The position numbers and the translations under genes were made by a program. Positions 39,001-52,300 of a stretch of 64,000 nucleotides of DNA are shown in pieces. Every line of letters begins with the position of its first letter. The first letter of the stretch is position 1. The stretch comes from Liopterus haemorrhoidalis (taxonomy: Eukaryota; Arthropoda; Insecta; Coleoptera; Dytiscidae): contig OZ020623.1 of NCBI GenBank assembly GCA_963971575.1, forward strand, positions 16,928,980 to 16,992,979, given 5' to 3'. Below the pieces are notes generated by a model. The model saw only the letters and a program-made list of their open reading frames with translations, was not told the origin of the DNA and ran no database searches.

Positions 39001-42000
39001 AAATTTGGCATGCTTATACAACTCTTTGACCCGCACATAGGAAAAATACTAAAGCATCTAAAAACATATCCCCCTAAAAATATAAACAAATATGTGCTCA
39101 TTGAAAAACAAAATATTTTTTTAAAATTTTGAGTAGGGTATCAAATGGAAGCCCTTAGTACGTGGATTAACGATCAAAATTTTATTTTTGCTAAATAAAT
39201 TATTTGATACGATTATTGCCAAAATTGGAAAAAAAAAATTGTCCCACACCCTGTAGCCCAGATGGTTTAAACTAAAAATCTGAAAAAATTCTAAGTAATG
39301 TACATTGGTGTGAACCGGAATAGAACAGAAATTTTTGATCAGATAATATTTTCGGAAAATAACGCATTTTTTGTGTTTTTTGGTTCACGATGTATAAAAC
39401 TTATAGTTATGTAACACATTATACTAGAAGACGTATCCTGGTCTAATGTTAACTTGCTCGCTTGCTACGCAGCAAACTAGGATTCAATCCCGGTCAGAGA
39501 AGACAATTTTATTTTGTTTTTTTCATTTTGTTTTGTCAAAATTCTAGTTATATTTTGGCAAATGTTGCATTTAATTTTTAAAAGCGTAAATTTAATAACT
39601 AGTTGGGATTGTTGGAATTATATTTTCATTCTATGTGTCATGTATACGAAACCAGAGGGGCGGAGCATATGACTTAAAACAACCACTGGAAGCCATAGTC
39701 GCAATTTTCAAAATCTTAATGAACCTTGCTATATAAAAAAATACTGCACATATTTAGAAACCTAAATAATGGTATTAGTTATTAGAATTAAAATTAACAA
39801 ATAACAATTTTAACATAAAATTTGTTTTTAAAGCTCTTAGATTAACAGACGATAAATTATTTTAAAAATATCGTTCATTTTGCCATGATTACTACAAACC
39901 AAAATTTGTCCTACACACTCAGCATGTCGCCTTCACTTATTATATACCTGCGAAACCCTGAAATGTGTAAATTTTCACACTTCACATCAATTTTCTATAG
40001 TTAAATACACTCATATTTTGATATAATATACCAGTGGTTCTTAAACTTTATAGATGACAGCACTCTAATATAAAATATGAAAAATGCAAGGCGCCCTACT
40101 CTCATTTCTCTGTATGACAGCCGTATTAATTCTACAGAGTTCGCCTTTCATATATCTACAGCGGGGTGCGGTGACGCCCTGGTTGAAAACCACTGGTACA
40201 GGCAGATAGGCATACGAAACCCTAAAAACCGGATTGTGTTCGTCAGAAAAAAACACCCCAACAAAAATAAAAAACGAATTTGGAATTTTAAGCTATCATT
40301 CGGGTACCGATTTCGAAGTAGATAATCAAAATTTCGTAAAACTAATAACAGGGTCGTGTTTAGGAGTCTCGAACACCCCTAGATATTGAATTTCAACGCA
40401 ATCAAACAAACTTCATTTTTTGTTTCATTCAGATAACATTGGAACTTTTTTGGATCGCAGGCTCCTTTTTGAATTTTCTAGATTTAGAATTTTTCTTTCT
40501 AGGTTCTAAATTTCAACTTTCTAGGTCACTGGGAAGTATTATCTGTCTCATTTTGTAATACGAAACTAAGTGGGAAATTTAATTTTTTTTGTTGTATATT
40601 TAAAATATCATCTTAGGGTGGTAATTCTGAAGTGGCACCTTTCAAAATATTTGACATGTCTATCACAATTTTGACATGTCAATCGCAATTTTGACATGTC
40701 AATTTGTTATCTGACATATATAGATTTTGAGTGAATATAAAATCGATATAATAAAACTTAACCAAATATTTAAAAGCCAGATTTACAAGTTCACATGTTT
40801 CCATAAAAGTCTATTTACACCACAACAGTCACTAAAGTAACCAGATCTAGTTTCGTATTACAAAATGAGACAGATTATACGCAAAAAACCTCTGGAAGGA
40901 CATCTGACAGACACCTCAGGGATTTTATATACAGGTGTTTGTTTGAAACGGGGCACCCCGAAAATCTCCTTTATTTGTAAAGATACAAAAAATCTTCAGA
41001 ACAAAAGTTAAACTAGACAAAAAGGCCCATCTAAAGGTTACTATAAGAATTCTGAGGCACTTCCGGTTTTACCGGAAACGATGTCAACTTTTGATCTAGC
41101 ATAGGGAATCGATAATTTTATATTTTTTTACTAAAAGTACATTAAATTAGCTTTACAATGACACCAAAAAATCATATTTTTATGTTAACCATTTCAAAAT
41201 GGCGACCATTTATTTACAAAATAATAATCAACATAAGTTTTACAAAGTAGAACGTAGCAAGCTTTGAAAATAAAAAAAGAAACAAAATATCTATAATATA
41301 AAAATAAACTATTTGACTATTTAGAAAAAAAAATTTTTTTTTTGAAACAAAAATAAGCAAAATAAACTATTAAACTCTTGTTATTTATAAAACATTTAAT
41401 TGAAAAATTAAAATTTAAGTTATTTCATGTTATTTCATATAATAACTAGTTATAACAGTTTATTTTAGAGATATTTTGTTTCTTTTTTTATTGTTTTGAA
41501 AGCTTGCTACGTTCAACTTTGTAAAACTTATGTTGATTATTATTTTGTAAATAAATGGTCGCCAGTGGAGGATCTGCGTCTTAAACATCGTCCGCATTGC
41601 CAACATAATTTCTATTATAAAAAAATACTCTTTGAATTTGTGCTTCTCTTCTTTTATCTATGTTGTACAATCAATAAACTAATAATAACTATAATAATTT
41701 AACAATTACGTAGATATATATATATAGAATAGAATAGAATAGTTTATTCTGTCTGTATGATACAAGGTAAAGACAATGTCAGTGTTACAGTTCATAATAC
41801 ATAATGATTTTTACATAGATGATAATTTGCAGTCAAGAAATTCATTTATGCTGTAGAAGGCTTTTTGTAGTAAGAATCTTTTTAGTCGGGTACGCAGCTG
41901 CGTCGTCCTTAGTTCTTTGATCTCTTTGGGTAACTTGTTGTAGATTATAATTCCAATATTTAACATCTCGGTGGTTTTTAAACGCAGGTTGTATGTTTCT

Positions 42001-43403
42001 AAATTGTGTTTGGTCCTTGTGTTATAGTCATGTCTCTCCTCGTGCCTAGTTAGCCGGTTTTTTTGCTTATGAGTTTCAAGAGCTTTTTCCAATATGAATG
42101 CGCTGTATAGTGTTAGGATCTTGTGTTTAACAAATATAGGCCGACAGTGGACGTTATTAAGCTCTTGATCTAGAGCTCTTACCGCTTTCTTTTGGACAAC
42201 AAAGACTTTTTGTGCATGAGCCGAGATTCCCCAAACCGATAAGGCATATGTCATCACTGAATGGAACAGGGCAAAGTATGCTGTCCGTCCTGCTTCACAG
42301 CTGACGCATTTGGTGATACGTCGTATAACATAGACTGACTTGGACAGTTTTGCTGTTTGGTTTTGAATGTGTGGCAGCCATGTTATCCTTGTATCCAGTG
42401 TTATGCCTAGGAATTGTGCTGACTCTGCTCTTATGAGTGTTCTTCTAGATGCAGTGAGATATAGGTATTTGGTCTTACTATCATTGAGTTGTAGTTCGTT
42501 AGAACCAAACCAATTTGTTGCCAGGTCCCGAAGCATTTGAGTTTGTTGTATCAGTTTTTCACCTTTGTTGCTTTTTGTGGCAATTGTTGCATCGTCTGCA
42601 AATAGCACAATGTGGCCATTGTGTATATTTGCTGGCAAATCATTAATGTAAAGGATAAAGAATAATGGTCCCAGTATTGATCCTTGTGCTATGCCTCTGT
42701 TCATTGTTTGCAATCCACTTTTATTTTTATTTGTTTCGACAAGCTGCTTCCTATCCGAGAGATAGGACTCTATCAGTTTAATCACAACCCCTCTTATGCC
42801 ATACTTCTCGAGTTTCTGTAAGAGTATGGGATGCGACATACAGTCAAATGCTTTTGTTAAATCACACAGCATGACACAACTGTCTTCTTTTGCCTCAAAT
42901 GCATTCATTACGTACTCGAGTAGGTTGATTATCGCATCTTTCGTATTTCTTCCTTTGCGGAATCCGTACTGTTTATCCGACAACAAATCTGTTTTGCTAA
43001 CAAAAGCACATAGTCTGTCTGATAGCACTGACTCCAAGATCTTAGAGAAAATGGGCAAAATGGTAATTGGGCGGTAGTTAGTGGGGTTGGTAATATCACC
43101 TTTTTTATGGACGGGCACAATCCTGCCTATTTTCATTTTATCAGGAAATATCCCCTGTGTGAAGCATATGTTGATAATATCTGCTAGCGGTTTGGCGATG
43201 ATGTGCCCTACTGCTTTGATCAGCTTGCAGTTGATACCAAAAACATCTAAACTTGTGGTGTTTTTTACCTTCCTGATGTGTTGTAGAACTTCTTCTTCGC
43301 AGGTTGGTTCCAGGAACATAGAACCAATAATCGTAGGAGAGCTAAGCATATATTGTAGAGGACAATCGTTGTTGGGAGGTAATTTAGTAATTATTTCGTT
43401 TAG

Positions 43404-43457
<54 letters not shown>

Positions 43458-46350
43458 AATATTTTTTTATGTAATAACGCAAATAAACTTCTCCTAACCT
43501 CGATATGACAGAATAAATTCAAACGATATGAAATTATGTTGGCAATGCATACTATCTTTACATGCAGATTTCTAGATGGCAGCACCGGAGATTTAAACAA
43601 CAAATGTGAAAGCAAACCTATGTTAAAGATCGGTGAACTTTAAGATCACTCGTCTTGAAGTTCTAATGTGAAAAGGGTATTACTTACATTATAATTTAAA
43701 AATATACTCACCTAAAATAGGATTTTCAGAACTATAGCACCATCCACAGCTTAAAGATTTGAGACAAGTTGAGCAATTATTATGAGACTGACAAGATTTG
43801 CACTGATCAGCTCGGTGCGCTGGCATATAATGATTTTCTTGCGGTGACGGAGTAGGTGTATGCGGTGGTGAAATCTGATCCAACCACTCCCGACACAATC
43901 CAAACTGATATTCACTTGTATAAACAGAAAAACTAAAACACTGCTGCGTAGCTTCACACCAAACACATCTTCCACGAACATCTAAACATGAATTACAATC
44001 AGTTCTTTCGTAACAAGGTACCGGACATTTATCCGTTGACGATACGATATCTTGTGTTCCAACTCCAATGCGCATACATCTCGCTTCGTCGACCCACCAT
44101 TCGCATAAACCTGATTCAACACAACGTTCACATGATATATAATTAGAACAGTTAGAACAAGCACTTGGAAGTAAGGTTAAATATCTCCAATCACCGTTTA
44201 AACTGCAAGATTCAGTCTCATCAATACTTCGACTCACACACTGTGATGTCAGTTCACACCAACCGCATAAAGAATCAGTTAAACAATGCAAACAATTCGT
44301 GTACTGCGAACAAGAACCGTTAGCGTACGGTTCTAAGTATTCGAACGTAAATACTTTAGCAGTTTCGCTGTTTTCTTTTAAATGTTGTAACTCCATTTTA
44401 CTTTGGTGTGGAAATATTTGATGTAAACTTTTTTGTGATTCAAAATCAACTAATATTCTATTTTGTTGTAATAACCAATCTTTTTTTTGACATTCTCTTT
44501 TATGATCTGTTGAATATATGTGTGTTATTTGTTTTTCTCCGCTATCATCGGATAGTTTTAATGTTGCATTACAATACGTTACGCAAACTTGCAATTTTTC
44601 TTTGTCTGACCAATCAGCTGGTGGTCTTAAGAAGCCGAGAAGACGAGCTACCATTGTACCAGATTTCATTGTTGTTCGTATCGATGGTGAACTATAGTCT
44701 ACAGTTGTTGCGTTCATGATTGCGACTACGTCAGGTTGAGACAGGTTTACTGGGTGATGGTATTTTAAGAATGTTAAACCTGGACGTTTGTCCAATTGTC
44801 GGCAGTGTTCTGGTTGATGGACCTGAAATTAATTTAAAATGCATTTACATTTAAGAGCTAATTAATAAAATTTAGGGAAAAAAATAATTACAAGTTTGAA
44901 AGAATATACTGTGCATATCGTTTATAAAGACATATCGATTTTTGCGAAATTTCAAAATCCCGTCCAGCAACATATCTTTTTATACGTTATACTTATCGCT
45001 TATAACAAGAGCCATGCATATCCGCGGGTATCCGCGGATATCCACAACTTTTCTGCGGTTGCGGATAAACTATCATTTAAACCATGCGGATGCGGATAAA
45101 ATTTGATATCCGCTTATCCGCAATATCCGCGTGAACATTAAATCTTCGGTTACTTTCGGAGAAACACGCGATTGTATTCTGGCTATCTGTATTCTGGTTG
45201 TCTGTATACATATGTGATATTTTGTAGCATTCTATCTCACTCTATGTTATTGTTATTAAGACAATCAACACAACTTTTTTTTTTTATTATTGTATATAGA
45301 AAATAATATTTTGGACAAAAGTTGCTTGGTACACTTTCGATATAATTCTTTCTACCTCTGCTCTAATTCTGGCTTTTAAAGCTAATAATCGCGTTTTTTA
45401 CATAAAACTGAAGTTTTATTTAAATACCAAAATTTACCTATATAGTAAAGGAGAATTTACTTGACGGATTGATCGATTGAGAACCGATGAAGAAATATAT
45501 ATCTATTTCACACAGTTTTATGTAAGTTGTCAAAACCGTATTTCTGCTTCTTACTGTAACGTTCGTTAATAGTTTTTGTCTTTTTTTTTTTTTTGTTATA
45601 TTATAATATGGTAACTTCAACGTATGTCATTTTGTATACACGCGAGGGCATTCAGCTCTGGGCGGTCGCTAATTGTGTAGCGGAAGGGGTTTCACGTGTT
45701 CGATGCATTCTTGTTTTTGAAGACAGGCGTGTTTAGTTAAGTGAAGGCGTGTATCTCTTTCTCTATTTCTAGCTCTGTCTGTGAACAAATGATATGTCTC
45801 TATTCAAAAATGCTATAGTTCTCTCCCATTGAACCATATGCTTTAATTAACCGTTATCTGTCATCTAAATTCTCCTTTACTATATACATTTTTGTAAAGG
45901 TTACTATATACATTAAGTAAAAGGTTTTGCTGATTCCAAAAATTGAAATTGACAAAAATTGAAAAATGACTCATGTTGCTATTTGAAAAAATATGATTTT
46001 TTTTAAATTCAATAATAAGCCAGTGGCGAAAGGAGACCTCCGCTAGACTTGCCCTCCCATAAAAAAAAAATAATAATAAAAAAAAATACATAATTTTTTT
46101 TTTTTTAATTTATAAGAAGATTTAGTTAAATGTTCAAAAATACATCAAATTATGTCCTATACAAATTTTTGTCGAAGGCGTGGTTTACTAGTTACGAATT
46201 TTTTTAAATTTAAAACTTTAATGACTTCCGTTTCCGGTTCCGGATTTTAATAAAAAACAATAGGGTTCTTGCCAATTATTAGGAGAATTTTTTAGTATCA
46301 GGACGAACTCTTTAAGTTAAACCGTTTTTGAGTTATCGAGTACACACACA

Positions 46351-46385
<35 letters not shown>

Positions 46386-49300
46386 GGACGGCACTTCGAA
46401 AATAGGTTTTTTGGATTCCCTGGACCATGAAACGTGGTCATCAGTCAAAATCTCGACATCGAAAATTTGCGCGATTACAATACTTGCCCCTTATATACTA
46501 AGGTCGGGCAAGTAAAAATATATATAGCCACGTTACAGTACCTTTCTCTCACCTTGGAAAAGGTAAAACTGACGTGAGATGTTAGTTGACATTAACCCTT
46601 TACCGCATAGTGTGCCATATATGGCACATTCCGATTTTTATTTTTTATTTTACTTTTAAAACTGAATCAGAACGTTACTTCATGAATGTTCATATATGCC
46701 ACATACACAGCAATGGATCCTGCAGTATCTCAAGTAATGGGCTGCAATAGATTTGAGAATATCAAGCGGAATTTGCACTTCAACAATAACTCTGAATTTA
46801 TTGAGAAACGACAACTAGAAGATACGACCTTTTCTTTAAAAAATTCGAGGGCGACTTTTAATCCCTAATGAAGAACACCTAGCAATTGACGAGCAAATAA
46901 TACGGAATCATCTTCTTTTGTAACGTAATGTAGAATCATAATGTTCCATGTATGGCACAAACCCTAAATTATTATTTTAATTATTATTTTTTCATAAAAA
47001 TAATAATTAATATATTAAATATATTTTTTTAATTAATTTTTCTATTAATAAGAACCAATTCCTAATGCTCATGAATTATTTTAGCCAAAAATAAAAATTC
47101 ATGCAGTAAAGGGTTAATATGATACTTGACAGTACTATCAACACGTATTTCATGAGCACAACGCCACCTGCTCCCTACGAAAAAGAACGCTTAGGCCCTT
47201 CAAATTTTTTGTCTCTCTCTAGGTTTCAAAATTATTAACGCATTTAGGTTAGTTTTAGTTTAAATCCAAAAATTTTCAGTAGTGTTTTAGAGCAGCGATT
47301 ACCAAATAAGGCGAAACATGTTAGTTCTTTCCAAACTGACAGCAAAACCTGTTGTGCGGATATTTTTGCGGATGCGGATTTATTATTTACAAAAGCTGCG
47401 GATGCGGATCGGATGTGGATACATAAAAGCTTATCCACGCAGGGCTCTACTTATAACGACATCAGATATTACGACGAAATTGATATAACAACGAAAAATG
47501 GCTTGAAATTGGGGTCAAATTATCTTTTATAACGATGGATCACCACTGCCTAGCGCGAAAACGCTGTGGAAGTACCGAATTGGCTAGAAAAATTACCGAG
47601 TTATGAAAAGGCAAAACGAAACGTGACTTAATAAATGTGAATAAAATAAAAAATGTTAAATGAATCTGAATTAAAAGCTCTCAAGATAAAAATATATGCT
47701 ACGCCAATGATCCGATTTTGATAGGCGTGGCTAAAATCTTGGTTCATAACATTCGATTATGACCTTGACTAGACTACTTTAGATAATCGAACTGTATATG
47801 ACAAAGTTAAATTTTTTCAATATATCTTTTATTTCACAACATAAAATTAATATATCAATTTATTTTACCTCTGTCCCTTTAGTTCCCCACCATCCAGGTG
47901 GTTGAAATGGACTTCCTTCATTAACACCACAAACACCATAATTATCATCCTTGTGGTGACATCTAGCGTTCTGTACGCACCAGGTACATTCTCCCAAACC
48001 AAGTTTATTGGCCGCGGAAACCAACACAGTCCCTGATGGTTTCCCATGAATTAGACACGAGTGACAATCACCTAATGCGGGACATACACCAGGGCAAGTT
48101 GTGGTCATTAGGTTGGTAGTACAGTTTGCACCAACCGTACGCCCGTAACATTGCTCATCTGCTGAACACCAACCACATTCTGGATCCGCTATACACTCTG
48201 GAAAAATATATAATGCATTAGTAGTGATTGATTTTATTATTTTAGGAGTACCAGAAAGGTACCAGTCGTTTTGTAGGTATGACCACCGTGTCTGTGTATA
48301 CGGTATAAATTGTAACCAAACGGCTGAACATAGAAAGTTGAAATTTGACATACTTGTACAACTTTTTGACCCACATATAGGAAAACTATAGAGTGTTCAA
48401 AAAAATACAGCGCGGGATAAACATAAACAAATATGTATTTAATGGAAAAGTAAATGTTTTTTCTTTTAAATTTTGAGTGGGGTATCAAATGAAACATCTT
48501 AATGCGTCCAAAAACTTTTGTCTCCCACCCTATCTCCCAAAATGATTGATCTAAAATTCTGAAAAAAAAACTCCGTAATGAACATTGATGGGAACCGGAA
48601 TAGTTAAACAGGAATGTTTGATCAGATAATTTTTTAGAAAAATGTCGACTTTTTGTCGTTGACCAAAAAAAAAAATTAAATTTATTGTGTGGTGTCAAAA
48701 GAAAGCTCTTAAGACATAGATTACGGAACAATAGATAGTTTTTTGAAATTCGTTTCTTTTAACACCAATTTAGCAAAAAAATGTGCAAAAGTTCTTGTCC
48801 CGCACCCTTTTACCAAAAAGGGTTAAATTATAAATCTGAAAAAATTATAGGTAATGTATATTGATCTGAGCCGGAAACATACGAGAGGAATTTTTGATCA
48901 GATTGTGTTTTTGAAAAATATGGCAGTTTTTGTGTTTTTTAAAAAATTAACTATGTTTTTAATTCATAGTTAAATTATGGCTAGTAATGTTATGGATTTT
49001 TTGTATTTATAGCTAAGATAGTGCGTGTATATTTTTGGAATTAAAAATTAAAAAAATATATATATATTTTTTAATAGTTGCGCACTGAGTTACTAACACC
49101 ACACCACACCACACTATACTCTACACTGTAAAATATTTCTTATGAATCTAATGAAGACTTGAATATGAAGCAAATACAGAAATAAACGCTGGGATATTTG
49201 GCAAATTATTTAATTTTTGTTTAAAAATAAATAAATGGAAGCTCTTAGTTCTCAAATAAAGAATAAAAATGATTATCAAAAAAACTGTTGATTTTGATGT

Positions 49301-52300
49301 GATAAATATACCTAGACATACAGTATTATGTTGGCTTCTTACACCTATTAAATACCTGCAAAACCCTGAAATGTGTGAAAATTCACACTTTACTTCAATT
49401 TTTTTGAACTTTCTATAGTTTTCTTATATGTGGGTCAAAAAGTTGTACAAGCATGGCAAATTTCAACTTTCTATGTTATGTACAATTTCTACTGTACAGA
49501 AGATGGGTTTTTTAACACCAGGCGCACAAATACCATTACATCTTTGGAACTACCGAACAGATTTTAAAAATTATTTTAATTCTGATAAGTGTACAGTGCA
49601 ATCATTAATTCCTGAGGGTTACACAACGGTAAACAATGGGTTTATAAACATCAAAATTGTATTCTAATTCACAGCTGAAAATCCCGACTTGACAAAGAAC
49701 CAATCAGATTACTTCGTTGGCCCGAACTCACCCGAGGAATAACGAAAATCCGTTGCAAACTTCTAATTTGTGTAGAGAAAAACAGTGTTCATTTAATAAT
49801 TAATTCGTACGGTAAGGTAAGAAAAAAAGAATATACGCCTATGTGTACATGACATTGGAAATAAGTTTGATAACTAAATGTTTCTGTCAAGTACTCACGT
49901 GTCAAACGCTCAGGAATTAATGATCTCACTGTATAAATCTTGTACCATCTTTGCCGTTGCCGAAACCAATGTTGTCGCTAATAATTTCAAGAAAATGCTT
50001 AAATATTAACGAAAAACATTAATTTCAATTTACCCACCCGCACAAATATTATTAAAACTTTATAACTAATTACAGACAGACACATGAAAAACATTATAAA
50101 GGTTTTTTGCTGGTACAAAATCCTAAAAAACAATTTTAAAAGAAAAAATCATCTTACCTTGTCTTTTTTTGTGTCTTCCACAAACAGTTTCAGCTTCATA
50201 ATGTTCTCCTTTTCTAGCCGCAACCATAGGTGGCACTGTATACGCCAACAAATCCCCATTCATATTACCATGATAACCACCAACAAGCAACAACGTATTC
50301 TCATTCCGAACACTAGCCGCATGCGCAAAAACACCTTGTTGTTTCGGATATAAAGATTCAACTCCTTCGCCTAATATATCTGGATTAACCCAAGCGTGAC
50401 AACCCATATGATATAGATACATTTGGTTATCGTAACAGATCTCTTCTTTATTATGGCGATGTGAATAACCACCAAATACTATCAAATAATTTCCTATTAT
50501 ATTCGCTGTATGAAAAGCTCGTTCTCTAGGTACGAATTTCTCTCTTAAATGTTCTCGAGGATAGTGTAATTCAGTCCAATGTTTACTATCGAGTTGAAAA
50601 CCGAACATTCTATCGCTAAGCTTCGAAAATCTAGCTACTCCCGCAACAACACCTCCGTAGATTATTAAAGAATTTGATGGTTTATGATAAACTGTTGAAT
50701 GTGCTACCACTCTAACATCTAGTTCTTTTCCTCCTCTAGGTTGGACATACTGCCAATATTCATCACCGTCTATACTTAATTTAATTTTGTACAATTTTGA
50801 GGAGAATTCTCCATCTGTGGTACTGCCTCCAAAAAGATATATGTAGTCTTCAACGGATGTTAGACTATGGCGGGTTAATGGTGGGGGGATTATTGTTGAT
50901 TTTTGAGCACGGAGACTCCATCTTTTGGTGTATATACTGTATGACCATAGTTCGTTTGATAAAGAACCGTTGTCTAATTTTCCACCGTAGATTAGAAATC
51001 CTCCAGGAATGGCACAAGCCGCATGGCCTTAAAAATAATGTAGTAAATCACTGTATACAGGGTGTTCAATCTAAGTGTGTCACCATTGCTATCTCGAGAA
51101 CTATAAGAGCTAAGAGGTTGGTTAATTTAGCAAAGAAATACCATTTTGCCAGTCTATTACAAAACTATTAACAAAAATTTTTTATGATCAGTGGTTCTCC
51201 AAATATGGAACCCAACTTTCTTATTTTAAATCAGAACATATTTTTTTTATATTTTTGTTCGGAAGGGAATTATATATGCATCCAAATGTACAACATTTGA
51301 AAGACAATATTGAAGATATTACATCAAATATTGATGGGAGAAAATTAAAAAACGTCCGAAATAGTTTACTTTTAAGGATTGAATTATGTATTAATAAATA
51401 TGGAGGCAATTTTGAGCAATATTCATAATCAAAATTTTACTATGTCATAGAATTTTCAATACATTTTGATATTCATTTGTTTCATTCATAACAGGCTGAT
51501 TCCTGTGCGATTTGATTTAAATTAATGTCAATTTAATATGCATTTTTCTCAAAATTTTTGTGATATAAGGGTACTAAACTGTGTATTCGTTGAATTCAGA
51601 ATAAAATTCCCTTTCGTACAAAAATATAAAAAAAATATGTAGTCATTTAAAATAAATAAGTTGGGTTCCATATTTGGAGAACCACTGATCATAAAAATTT
51701 TTTGTAATAGACTTGAAAAATGGTATTTCTTTGCTAATTTAACCAACCTCGTAGCTCTTATAGTTCTCGAGGTAGCAATGGTGGCACATTTAGATTGAAC
51801 ACCCTGTATAGTCTTTCTGGAAGCACTTAAAAATAGAGATTTGGGACGAAAAATATCGTACGGAACGAAAACAAAATATTATCAATTTCGGGCAGGACTA
51901 TAAACTATTCCAGGGTTTCCCAAATGGTGGGTCGCGACCCAGTACCGGGTTGCGGTAAGCGAAATGCCGGGTCGCATAAAAACTCGCGAAACCTAGGTGT
52001 TTTTTTCAAGAAACACTAGAATACGATTAAATATTATTGAATCCGGAATCATCGTTTTCTCCTAATCTGAAATTATTAGTAAAAAATAAACAGCACCTCA
52101 TTAATAATTTATTGGTTCTCATTAATAATTTTTGTTTGATTTTTACAAATTTTTGTAACGGTTAATGCTTTTTTATTATAATTATTATGTAAATTATTAT
52201 ATAAATTAAAACTGTATGGACATCAGTGGCGGCGCTAGCTCTTAACACGTTCGCGGACAGTTTTGTACAATGAGTGATGTACCTAAAATGTCACTTTTTT

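Larger units (their letters stand above)
45007..47449. mobile_element. hAT element, 2,443 bp, exact 8-bp duplication
   Basis: Ends AAGAGCCATGC and TAGAGCCCTGC (complement), flanked by CTTATAAC (44999-45006, 47450-47457). Both subterminal regions are made of GCGGAT/ATCCGC hexamers. It carries a MITE (45441-45883), a (CA)n-bearing repeat (46250-46510) and a TTAA element (46596-47113). No transposase. Confidence 0.85.

Noticed and set aside
38711..39036. Overlapping ~100-codon ORFs on both strands
   Set aside because: Within dispersed repeat X; no conserved motif and equal support on both strands.
39437..39503. Functional tRNA gene
   Set aside because: A- and B-box-like sequence is present, but acceptor and anticodon stems do not pair properly.
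43081..43458. 125-codon plus-strand ORF ending in (Ile-Tyr)n
   Set aside because: Antisense of the LINE reverse transcriptase plus an (AT)n microsatellite.
50797..51171. 124-codon plus-strand ORF
   Set aside because: Antisense shadow of the Megf8 Kelch exon and the adjacent MITE; the minus strand gives clear Kelch blades.
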